DNA from: Bacillus sp. CHD6a
GTDB taxonomy: Bacteria > Bacillota > Bacilli > Bacillales > Bacillaceae_I
Reading direction: 5' to 3'
NCBI RefSeq assembly: GCF_001293645.1
Contig: NZ_LBMD01000034.1
Coordinates: 1 to 42,118 of the forward strand
DNA: 42,118 nt
A model generated the notes under the pieces. That model did no database searches, was not told the origin of the DNA, and saw nothing but the letters and a program-made list of their open reading frames with translations. Each line of letters begins with the position of its first letter. Position 1 is the stretch's first letter. This document shows, piece after piece, positions 16,039-23,299 of this stretch. The position numbers and the translations under genes were made by a program.

Positions 16039-16701
16039 TCATCCTCCATTTTTAGTAAAACCTAATTTTCCACGTACCTTTTTACTGAAAATTAGTGGTA
16101 GTACACTTATTAAAACAAAAACGATAATTGCTAGGATAATGACAAGCTTATTATCGCCGACAAAACTAGACCCTAGAAAATTGTAAGCAAAAGTACCTGG
16201 AATAATCCCAATCACAGTCGCCAACATAAAATGCGACACCTTCACCTTGGAAAGCCCAGCTAAGTAACTTATTAGGTCGAAGTTGAAAAGGGGGATTAAA
16301 CGAAGGAGGAGTACATAAAAAAATCCATTTTCCTCCATTTGCGATTGAATTTTTTGGACTCTTACATTTGAAGTTTGGCTTTTTACGATACTTTTACCAA
16401 ACTTCTTTGCAACCAGGAAAGAAACGATTGCCCCTAATGTAGCACCAATGACTGTATAGACTGTTCCCCAAAGCGCCCCAAAAGCAAGTCCTGCTGCTAG
16501 AGAGAGAATAGAGGCTGGGAACAAGATAAGTGGGCGAATCGTATATAAGACAATGTAGATAACAGGTGCGAATATTCCAAAGGATAGAATCCATTGTCGA
16601 ATTCCTTCTGGGCTGATATTTAGATAGTTGTGGTTAATGAACAATAAGGAGCCTACTAAAACTGCTATTATTATTCCTTTTATCCAATTTTTTTTCGTCA
16701 T
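16039..16701 (-). CDS. TVP38/TMEM64 (SNARE-associated, DedA-like) membrane protein
   Basis: A 220-residue protein with about five to six hydrophobic segments and the VTT-domain core (RPLILFPASILSLAAGLAFG, then the GxxxG region TVIGATLGAIVSFL). TVP38/YdjX-Z proteins are thought to transport lipids or small molecules; the function here is unsettled. GGAAGG precedes the ATG. It is the first gene of a two-gene operon with the flavoprotein. Its promoter has a TAAGAT -10 box and the Crp/Fnr-type site C at the same spacing as the neighbouring redox promoters. Confidence 0.88.
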   Translation of the reverse strand: MTKKNWIKGIIIAVLVGSLLFINHNYLNISPEGIRQWILSFGIFAPVIYIVLYTIRPLILFPASILSLAAGLAFGALWGTVYTVIGATLGAIVSFLVAKKFGKSIVKSQTSNVRVQKIQSQMEENGFFYVLLLRLIPLFNFDLISYLAGLSKVKVSHFMLATVIGIIPGTFAYNFLGSSFVGDNKLVIILAIIVFVLISVLPLIFSKKVRGKLGFTKNGG

Positions 16702-16731
16702 GGAATCCTTCCTCTCAAGCTTCTTTATTCT

Positions 16732-16774
16732 ATCTTATAGAATATAAGTCACCAATGCTGTAAGCTGCCTTACA
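16732..16774 (-). promoter_or_regulatory. TVP38 operon promoter with Crp/Fnr-type site C
   Basis: TGTAA-N6-TTACA at 16759-16774 is centred at 16766.5, and the minus-strand TAAGAT lies at 16737-16732, again 29.5 bp away. The site overlaps the stop codon of the upstream EamA gene (16770-16772). Confidence 0.7.
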
Positions 16775-17642
16775 TTTCTTTTTGTTTCACATTACTTACC
16801 CCAATACCTCCTAATATAATACCAACCCCAGCCCATTGATACATACTGATATGTTCTGATAATACCAAGGCGGACATGATTACTGCGACAGGGAGCTCTG
16901 AGGCTGTAAGAATGGTCCCAAGGCCAGGCCCCACATGCGGCATCCCGATGGAAAAGAGAATTGGGGGAAGCACTACACCAAAGATACCTAGAACAAACCC
17001 ATAAGGAGCGATGCCTAATACTGCTGGTAGATCGACTAAAAAGAAAGGGGGATACAATATAAACGTAACAATTAAGCCCCCAGTGGAAAGCAGAGCACTT
17101 TTTTGAATGGCAGGAATGTCCTTACCGATGATACCGCTCAAAAATATAAAAATAGAAAATGTGAAAGCGGAAAGTATACCCCATAGTACTCCCAGGTATG
17201 AAATCGACTCTACCTTGTCCTCAAAAAGTCCTGCAGCTAAAACAGATCCGGAAAGTAATATCACAATAGAGAGAATCTTACCTGAAGAAGGACGTTTTTT
17301 ATAAAAGATCCATTCCATTAATGTGCCAATCCAAATAAATTGAAACAAACAAATGATAGCAAGGGATGCTTCTAGTGTTTGTAAGGATTGATAATACAGC
17401 AATCCTGTTAGCCCCATTGGTATCCCTGCTAACACAAGCTTCAGTGTTTGCGTGATATGTAATTTTTTCTTTCTAATAAATATAGTGACGATCCAGATTA
17501 TGAGGGTACCAACTAACACTTGGCTACCTGTTACCTCACTCGTAGAATAACCGGCAGCATAAGCAAGCTTCACAAATGTAGACAGTATGCCAAGACAACA
17601 TCCTCCCAAAAATACCATTAACGCGTAATGCCAAGTTTTCAT
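16770..17642 (-). CDS. EamA/DMT-family transporter
   Basis: A 290-residue protein with ten predicted transmembrane segments, formed by two EamA repeats of five. Drug/metabolite transporters of this type export or import amino acids, nucleosides or vitamins; the substrate is unknown. The ATG at 17642 is chosen because AGAGGG lies upstream and family homology begins there (MKTWHYALMVFLGGCCLG). The reading frame is open further upstream, but that stretch overlaps a terminator hairpin and is leader. A good promoter lies about 130 bases upstream, so the leader may control expression. The stop codon overlaps the Crp/Fnr site of the next operon. Confidence 0.87.
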   Translation of the reverse strand: MKTWHYALMVFLGGCCLGILSTFVKLAYAAGYSTSEVTGSQVLVGTLIIWIVTIFIRKKKLHITQTLKLVLAGIPMGLTGLLYYQSLQTLEASLAIICLFQFIWIGTLMEWIFYKKRPSSGKILSIVILLSGSVLAAGLFEDKVESISYLGVLWGILSAFTFSIFIFLSGIIGKDIPAIQKSALLSTGGLIVTFILYPPFFLVDLPAVLGIAPYGFVLGIFGVVLPPILFSIGMPHVGPGLGTILTASELPVAVIMSALVLSEHISMYQWAGVGIILGGIGVSNVKQKEM

Positions 17643-17673
17643 ATTACTTACCCTCTTTCCATGATGTGAAATA

Positions 17674-17711
17674 CAAAAAAACCACACAACTGCCCGGAGA
17701 CAATTGTGTGG
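17674..17711 (-). terminator. terminator-like hairpin inside the EamA leader
   Basis: CCACACAA (17682-17689) pairs with TTGTGTGG (17704-17711). On the minus strand seven T residues follow directly (17681-17675). No minus-strand gene lies upstream to be terminated, and the hairpin sits between the promoter and the ATG 32 bases on. It may be an attenuator. Confidence 0.65.
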
Positions 17712-17775
17712 CGAAAATAGAGATAGCTCTAGAAAAATCCACAATAAACCATTTTATTATTCATTTCCTCACCAA

Positions 17776-17804
17776 ATTATACTGGAATGATTGTTTCAGG
17801 GCAA
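17776..17804 (-). promoter_or_regulatory. sigma-A promoter of the EamA gene
   Basis: On the minus strand TTGCCC (17804-17799) and a perfect TATAAT (17781-17776) are separated by 17 bp. The predicted start point is near 17769, giving a leader of about 127 nt. Confidence 0.7.
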
Positions 17805-17898
17805 TTGATTTTTTCACGCTTCAAACAACACATTAATAGTTGTTTTTCTAGCAAAATAGGAGCAAAGTTAGAACTAACAGAAGAGGGGGGCGGATAGG

Positions 17899-18102
17899 GT
17901 GAATTATAAAAATTCCATAGCAGATACAAAGTTAAAGATGGTCCAATTAGAAAGAGAATTAAAAAGGCTGGAACATCTGAAACGAGAGCAAGATGTTAAA
18001 ACATTACATGAGCGATTGAAAAGAATTAATAAAGAGATCGATTCGTTAATCCTTGAAGCAAATAAGCGAACGGGAAGAGTTAATGATGGAATGTTGATTT
18101 AA
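17899..18102 (+). CDS. small coiled-coil protein, 67 aa
   Basis: A 67-residue, highly charged protein. Leucine and hydrophobic heptads from about residue 10 to 55 predict a continuous coiled coil. The start is GTG at 17899, with a purine-rich AGAGGGGGG upstream. It is on the same strand as sqhC and 75 bases ahead of it. Function is unknown. Confidence 0.55.
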   Translation: MNYKNSIADTKLKMVQLERELKRLEHLKREQDVKTLHERLKRINKEIDSLILEANKRTGRVNDGMLI

Positions 18103-18177
18103 GGTTTATTGGTTAGTCTTCTAAATTGTGTAAACGTACATAAGTTTTAGTAAGACGTGAACATAGTGGAGGGAACT

Positions 18178-20073
18178 ATGAAGCCAGTAGATAAAATAAA
18201 CGAAAAGCTGAAAGATATGATTAACAATCTTCTCGATACACAAACGGAAAAAGGTACTTGGAATTTTTGCTTTGAAGGAAGCATTATGACAGATGCTTAT
18301 ATGATTATATTGATTAGAATTCTTGAATTGACGGACGAGGAATTATTGGTAAAAAGCCTCGTGGAACGAATCAAGTCAAAGCAAGAGTCCAACGGAGCTT
18401 GGAAAGTGTACCCGGATGAGGATGGAGGCAACCTTAGTGCCACTATAGAGGGGTACTTTTCTTTATTGCATTCAGGATACGTTGCCAAAGATGCTGCCAA
18501 TATGCGCAAAGCGGAGCGCTTTATTCAAGAAAATGGAGGGTTGGCAGAGAGTGATTGGTTGACGAAAATGATGCTAGCGTTAACAGGTCAAATCAAGTGG
18601 CCGAGTATCATAAAAATAATACCGATAGAAATCATGTTATTGCCTAACTGGTCTCCAATCTCCATTTATCAGTTTGTCGGGTATGCAAGAGCGCACTGGA
18701 TACCAATACTAATCTGTAGTAATCTGAATTATTCCTATCTCCATTCACGAACGCCGAACCTTATTCACTTACAGGGAGTAGGCAGTGATTCTGAGGATCA
18801 ACGGTTTGTAGAAGATAGGCAGCACCTTCAACTTTATTTTAAAAATGCTTTAAAAAAGCTCACAGGCTCACCAGAAGTTCTCAAGCGAAAAGCTTTTATC
18901 AAAGCAGAAGATTATATTCTAGAAAGAATCGAAGAAAATGGGACACTGTATAGTTATTTTAGTGCAAGTTTCTTTATGGTTTTTGCATTTCTTGCCCTAG
19001 GTTATGATAAAAAGAATCCTCTCATACAAAACGCATTTCAAGGGATGAAAGCCTATCTTTGCCGAAATGCTGACCATGCTTTTATACAAAATTCTCCCTC
19101 CACTGTCTGGGACACTGCCCTGCTCTCAGCAGCTTTGCAGCAAGCTGGAGTTCCACATCAACATGCTTCCATCATGAAAGCAAGCAACTATCTTCTTTCT
19201 AAACAACAACAAAAATACGGGGATTGGGCTATCAAAAATCCAGATGTCACACCAGGTGGATGGGGGTTTTCGGACACCAACACCTTTGTCCCTGACATTG
19301 ATGATACCACCGCTGCTTTGAGGGCTATCACTCCTTTGGCAGGTACAGAAAACCACTTCAAACATGCTTGGAATAAGGGAGTGGAGTGGGTCTTGACCAT
19401 GCAGAATGATGATGGTGGCTGGTCGGCTTTTGAAAAGAATACGGATAACTATCTATTATCTTTCATCCCTTTTAAATATGAAGACAGGGTGCTATTCGAT
19501 CCTTCAACTGCTGATTTAACAGGAAGAACTTTATATTTTCTGGGAGAGTATACAACCATTCCTCAGGAGTCCGATGTTTTTCGAAAAGCAATGGAGTGGT
19601 TGGAGTACAATCAGGAAGATAACGGTTCCTGGTACGGTAGATGGGGGAACTGTTATATTTATGGAACTTGGGCCGCCATTACAGGCTTGAAGGCAATCGG
19701 GGTATCAAGTGATGATCCTCTAATCAGACGTGCTGTGAAATGGCTGTTGTCCATACAAAATGAGGACGGTGGATGGGGAGAATCTTGTGAGAGTGATAGC
19801 AAGAAACGTTATATTCCTTTGCATCACAGTACTCCTTCTCAAACCGCCTGGGCTTTAGATGCTCTTATTTCTGCCTCAGAAAATCCAACACCTAAAATAG
19901 AAAAAGGAATTCACTCGCTATTAAGGTTGCTAAAAGCAGATGATTGGAGAACCACCTATCCAACTGGCGCAGGAATTCCAGGGGGTTACTATATCCATTA
20001 TCATAGCTATCAGTATATTTGGCCATTGCTTGCGCTTAGCCACTATAAGAATAAATATGATGAAACGGAATGA
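18178..20073 (+). CDS. sqhC: squalene-hopene cyclase family, sporulenol synthase
   Basis: A 631-residue terpene cyclase, almost exactly the length of Bacillus subtilis SqhC (632). It shows the class II catalytic DxDD as D373-I-D-D (DIDDTTA), several QW repeats (for example QNDDGGWSAFEKN and QNEDGGWGES) and the SWYGRWG block. SqhC cyclises tetraprenyl-curcumene to sporulenol, a spore-membrane lipid. The ATG at 18178 has GGAGGG four bases upstream; an in-frame GTG at 18157 has no ribosome site. It ends in a terminator and forms its own unit or one with the small coiled-coil gene. Overall resemblance to SqhC is strong along the whole length. Confidence 0.92.
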   Translation: MKPVDKINEKLKDMINNLLDTQTEKGTWNFCFEGSIMTDAYMIILIRILELTDEELLVKSLVERIKSKQESNGAWKVYPDEDGGNLSATIEGYFSLLHSGYVAKDAANMRKAERFIQENGGLAESDWLTKMMLALTGQIKWPSIIKIIPIEIMLLPNWSPISIYQFVGYARAHWIPILICSNLNYSYLHSRTPNLIHLQGVGSDSEDQRFVEDRQHLQLYFKNALKKLTGSPEVLKRKAFIKAEDYILERIEENGTLYSYFSASFFMVFAFLALGYDKKNPLIQNAFQGMKAYLCRNADHAFIQNSPSTVWDTALLSAALQQAGVPHQHASIMKASNYLLSKQQQKYGDWAIKNPDVTPGGWGFSDTNTFVPDIDDTTAALRAITPLAGTENHFKHAWNKGVEWVLTMQNDDGGWSAFEKNTDNYLLSFIPFKYEDRVLFDPSTADLTGRTLYFLGEYTTIPQESDVFRKAMEWLEYNQEDNGSWYGRWGNCYIYGTWAAITGLKAIGVSSDDPLIRRAVKWLLSIQNEDGGWGESCESDSKKRYIPLHHSTPSQTAWALDALISASENPTPKIEKGIHSLLRLLKADDWRTTYPTGAGIPGGYYIHYHSYQYIWPLLALSHYKNKYDETE

Positions 20074-20084
20074 TGCAAGTGTAA

Positions 20085-20117
20085 AAGGTGATTCTAATAA
20101 ACGGAATCATCTTTTTC
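20085..20117 (+). terminator. terminator after sqhC
   Basis: AAGGTGATTC (20085-20094) pairs with GAATCATCTT (20104-20113), with one G-T pair. A T-rich stretch follows. Confidence 0.8.
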
Positions 20118-20121
20118 TTTA

Positions 20122-20153
20122 CTCACACTTTATTCACATTTTTGAAGTAAAAT
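20122..20153 (+). promoter_or_regulatory. PhoP-like direct-repeat box and -10 of the sensor operon
   Basis: CTCACA (20122-20127) and TTCACA (20133-20138) are separated by CTTTA, and TAAAAT (20148-20153) follows nine bases later. Hexamers spaced by 5 bp are the pattern bound by OmpR/PhoB-type regulators. The same box recurs before the PepSY gene. Confidence 0.55.
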
Positions 20154-20186
20154 AAAGGTTAATATTTCTGTTTAGGAGTGTTACGG

Positions 20187-21164
20187 TTGAGAAATCCTTT
20201 TATCATAATTTCCTTTATCATGATACTGATGTTATCAGGGTGTACAAGCACGGATATTGCATTGCCGAAAATAAAAAACGAAGATTCCGTCCTATACATC
20301 AGCCATTTAAAAGAAAATGCTATAACTGCACTAGATTTATCAACAGGAAGTGAAGAGAAAGTAAATTTGCCAATACGTTTTTCCTCGATTGTGGAAATAA
20401 AATCAGGAATATATGTGGCTTCTGTCAAGGAAGAAGAAAGCCTTTATGAAATAAATACTAATGAAGATAAAATTTCTCCATACATGGATATAGACGAAGG
20501 AATTCTGGAATTAACATATGATCAAGATAATGGTCTTCTTTACACGTCAAATGGTAAGACCGATCACATACAAGTGATAAATGCGGAAAAGAAAAAAATT
20601 ATTAACGAAGTAAGTGTGGGAGAGTATCCTTCAAAAATGGTGCATCACGGAAAGCGTTTATTTGTACTTGCTGCGGGAAGCGGGGAAGTGTATGTGATGG
20701 ACACTTCTACGAACAAAATAACGAACTCTTTTCCAGTGAATGAGAGGCCGGAAGGGTTGCACTTCGATGGAAGGTATATATGGACAGGCGGCCATGGAGC
20801 TACAGGTGAAATGAATGAAAATGTATTCGCCTATGACCCGGAAACAGGCAAGGAAGTAAAAGCTGTGACAACCGGACTGATGCCCATTCAAATTGCACAG
20901 GTTAACGAAAATTCCTCCATATATGTTCTTAGTCATGGGGACCACAGCCTCACCAAATTTAACGCAGACACCTATGAGGTAGAAAAGAAAATACCTGTTG
21001 GGGATAACCCAAGCTATATGATTGCTGATGGAATCCACTTGTATGTTTCAAGTCTAGATGGAGATGAGATACTTGTACTAGATCAAAATAGTTTAGATGT
21101 TGTAAATAAATATGCCATTACAAATGGTCCCTATCTTTTATTTAAAGGAGGCGAGGAAAGATGA
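20187..21164 (+). CDS. beta-propeller lipoprotein (YVTN/YncE-like)
   Basis: A 325-residue protein. A lipoprotein signal ends with the lipobox LSGC, then repeats of about 40 residues with the YVTN-type pattern (NAEKKKIINEVSVGEYPSKM, DTSTNKITNSFPVNERPEGL, NADTYEVEKKIPVGDNPSYM) give a seven-bladed-propeller-like domain. It would sit on the outer face of the membrane. The TTG at 20187 is the likely start because AGGAG lies 8 bases before it. It overlaps the response-regulator start as ATGA, so it probably serves the two-component system, perhaps as a ligand-binding partner; this is inference. Confidence 0.8.
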   Translation: MRNPFIIISFIMILMLSGCTSTDIALPKIKNEDSVLYISHLKENAITALDLSTGSEEKVNLPIRFSSIVEIKSGIYVASVKEEESLYEINTNEDKISPYMDIDEGILELTYDQDNGLLYTSNGKTDHIQVINAEKKKIINEVSVGEYPSKMVHHGKRLFVLAAGSGEVYVMDTSTNKITNSFPVNERPEGLHFDGRYIWTGGHGATGEMNENVFAYDPETGKEVKAVTTGLMPIQIAQVNENSSIYVLSHGDHSLTKFNADTYEVEKKIPVGDNPSYMIADGIHLYVSSLDGDEILVLDQNSLDVVNKYAITNGPYLLFKGGEER

Positions 21165-21844
21165 GAGATGCCTTTCAAGTATTGGTGGTGGACGATGAAG
21201 CGGATATGAGGGAAATGCTAGACATGTACCTTCAGAAGGAAAACTATCAAGTACTTCATGCGGAAAATGGAGAAGAGGCGCTTGATTTGCTTTACGATTA
21301 CGAGGTAGATCTCATCATCCTGGATGTAATGATGCCCGTTATGGACGGCTTTACTGCCTGTAAAAAAATCCGTGAAAAATACATGATTCCTATCTTGATG
21401 CTGACAGCTAAAAGTGATGAATGGGATAAGGTTAGAGGCTTGAAGCTTGGGGCGGATGATTATGTTATGAAGCCATTCAGTCCTAAAGAACTTTTAGCCA
21501 GGGTGGAGGCATTGCTTCGCCGCTCCAATCAAGCATTCTTTGATGTGGTTTCCCATTCCGAAATAACCGTTCAGAAAAGCGCTCGGCAAGTGCTTTTAGG
21601 AGGGGAACGGGTGAACCTTGCAAGAAGAGAATATGACCTCTTACTGTTTTTAATGGAGCATGAAGGGAAGGTATTTTCAAGAGAACAGCTGCATGATGTC
21701 ATTTGGGGGCTAGATACTGAAAAGGGCTCATTCCGTACAGTGGATACTCACGTGAAGACGTTGAGATTTAAGCTTAAAGATGCAGGAGCAAAAATTAAAA
21801 CAGTATGGGGCATTGGTTATAAATTTGATGGAGAAGATGCATGA
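21161..21844 (+). CDS. OmpR/PhoB-family response regulator
   Basis: A 227-residue regulator. The receiver domain (1-120) has the acidic pair DD at 11-12, phosphoacceptor Asp55 (ILDVMMP), the TAK motif and KPFSP. The C-terminal winged helix (about 130-225) carries the RREYDLLLFL and VDTHVKTLRFKL blocks of the family. It overlaps the upstream lipoprotein and downstream kinase by four bases each, so all three are coupled. Candidate targets are the two promoters with matching direct repeats, at 20122 and 23233. Confidence 0.93.
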   Translation: MRDAFQVLVVDDEADMREMLDMYLQKENYQVLHAENGEEALDLLYDYEVDLIILDVMMPVMDGFTACKKIREKYMIPILMLTAKSDEWDKVRGLKLGADDYVMKPFSPKELLARVEALLRRSNQAFFDVVSHSEITVQKSARQVLLGGERVNLARREYDLLLFLMEHEGKVFSREQLHDVIWGLDTEKGSFRTVDTHVKTLRFKLKDAGAKIKTVWGIGYKFDGEDA

Positions 21845-23226
21845 AGACTTTATCCATTCGTAATAAAATCTGGTTAACCATCTTATCTGTCTCTTTATTG
21901 ACTATCATCCTTGTGGGGGGAGTCTCCTACTATCTTTATCAAACATTATATATTGAAAAGCAGACGGATATGTTGATGAGGCAAGGTCAATCTCTGGAAC
22001 AGGTATACGATAAAGAGAGTCGGAAGACATTTCTAGATCGTCTGGAGTGGTTGGAGATCAGTTCAGAAACTTCTATCATCTTCTCAGATGATCCTATGCT
22101 GCTTGCTAGTGGGGCTCCTTTTGATTCGTTTGCAGAAGAGAACCTTATTACTTTTGGTGAAAGGCAGGAATTGATGAAGGGAGAAACCTTGACCTTTACG
22201 AAATACCATACAGCGTTAGAACAGGAAATTCGTGCAGTTGTTATTCCGTTAAGAATAGATGACAGACTGGAAGCTGTTATTTTCCTATATATGCCTCTAA
22301 CAGCAATTACCGAGGCTTTTCAACCAATAAGAAACTTACTATTGATTGGAATGATTATACTGATTCTACTTCTTACGTATGTTGGAACGAAGATGACCAA
22401 TAGAATTGTTCGTCCTATTAAGCAGATGGAGAAAGTAGCAAAAGACATTGCCCAAGGGGATTTTTCTAAAAAATTATCCATAAAAGGCGATGACGAGATT
22501 GCAAGCCTTGGCAGGTCCATTAATAAGATGTCATCTAATCTTGATGAAGTCGACAGGAACAGACGTGAATTCTTAGGCAATGTATCCCACGAGTTAAGGA
22601 CGCCAATCAGCTACCTTAAAGGATACAGTGAAGCATTGGAAGAAGGTTTGATTCCCACTGAAAAGTTTGCAGAAACTATAAAGAAAGAAACGGATAGAAT
22701 GGAGCGCCTTGTTCATGATCTGTTAGATCTTGCTCAACTTGAGGGAGACTCGTATCCGATGAACAAAGAACCGGTCATCCTTGCCGAACTGGTTAAAGAG
22801 GTGCTGGACCGTTTGCGTTTAAAGCTTGATGACAAGAATCTTGCTACAGAAGTCCAACTGGATGAAGGGGTAGTCGTAGATGGCGATTATCGGAGACTCG
22901 ATCAAGTAATGGAAAACCTTTTAAGCAATGCAATAAAATTCACTTCCAATAAGAAAACGATCCGTATCTCAGTCCAAGAAGGAAAAACGATGGGAGTCCT
23001 GAAAATCGAAGATGAAGGCATAGGGATTCCTAAAGAGGACCTTCCATATATTTTTGATAGGTTTTACCGAGTAGATAAAGCCCGGACTAGGAAAAGCGGT
23101 GGAACAGGATTGGGGCTTTCCATCGTGCAACAGATTGTCAGCAAGCATGAAGGAAACATTAAGATGGACTCACAACTTGGGAAAGGCACCGTTGCCACAG
23201 TAGAAATTCCATTGTTCCTTTTTTAA
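21841..23226 (+). CDS. sensor histidine kinase
   Basis: A 461-residue HAMP-type kinase. Transmembrane segment 1 is at about 12-33, an extracellular domain at about 34-160 and segment 2 at about 161-181. HAMP (about 183-235) precedes HisKA with phospho-acceptor His250 (NVSHELRTP). The ATPase domain shows the N box around Asn359 (ENLLSNAIKF), DEGIGIP, and GGTGLGLSIV. It should phosphorylate the response regulator encoded just upstream. The start overlaps that gene (ATGA). The signal is unknown; the lipoprotein gene at the head of the operon suggests an extracellular cue. Confidence 0.93.
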   Translation: MKTLSIRNKIWLTILSVSLLTIILVGGVSYYLYQTLYIEKQTDMLMRQGQSLEQVYDKESRKTFLDRLEWLEISSETSIIFSDDPMLLASGAPFDSFAEENLITFGERQELMKGETLTFTKYHTALEQEIRAVVIPLRIDDRLEAVIFLYMPLTAITEAFQPIRNLLLIGMIILILLLTYVGTKMTNRIVRPIKQMEKVAKDIAQGDFSKKLSIKGDDEIASLGRSINKMSSNLDEVDRNRREFLGNVSHELRTPISYLKGYSEALEEGLIPTEKFAETIKKETDRMERLVHDLLDLAQLEGDSYPMNKEPVILAELVKEVLDRLRLKLDDKNLATEVQLDEGVVVDGDYRRLDQVMENLLSNAIKFTSNKKTIRISVQEGKTMGVLKIEDEGIGIPKEDLPYIFDRFYRVDKARTRKSGGTGLGLSIVQQIVSKHEGNIKMDSQLGKGTVATVEIPLFLF

Positions 23227-23232
23227 TCCTCC

Positions 23233-23264
23233 TTCATTCTTTCTTCACATTTGCCCGTCAGAAT
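23233..23264 (+). promoter_or_regulatory. PhoP-like direct-repeat box upstream of the PepSY gene
   Basis: TTCATT (23233-23238), CTTTC spacer and TTCACA (23244-23249) repeat the layout at 20122-20138. CAGAAT (23259-23264) is at the same offset as the TAAAAT of the sensor operon. Confidence 0.5.
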
Positions 23265-23299
23265 ATAAGCATACGAAGAAAATTTGAAGGAGTATGCTT

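Noticed and set aside
17729-17764. An 11-residue leader peptide (MNNKMVYCGFF) in the EamA leader
   Set aside because: The ATG is only about 5 nt from the predicted transcript start, so its ribosome site would be cut off. It is kept only as a possibility for attenuation.
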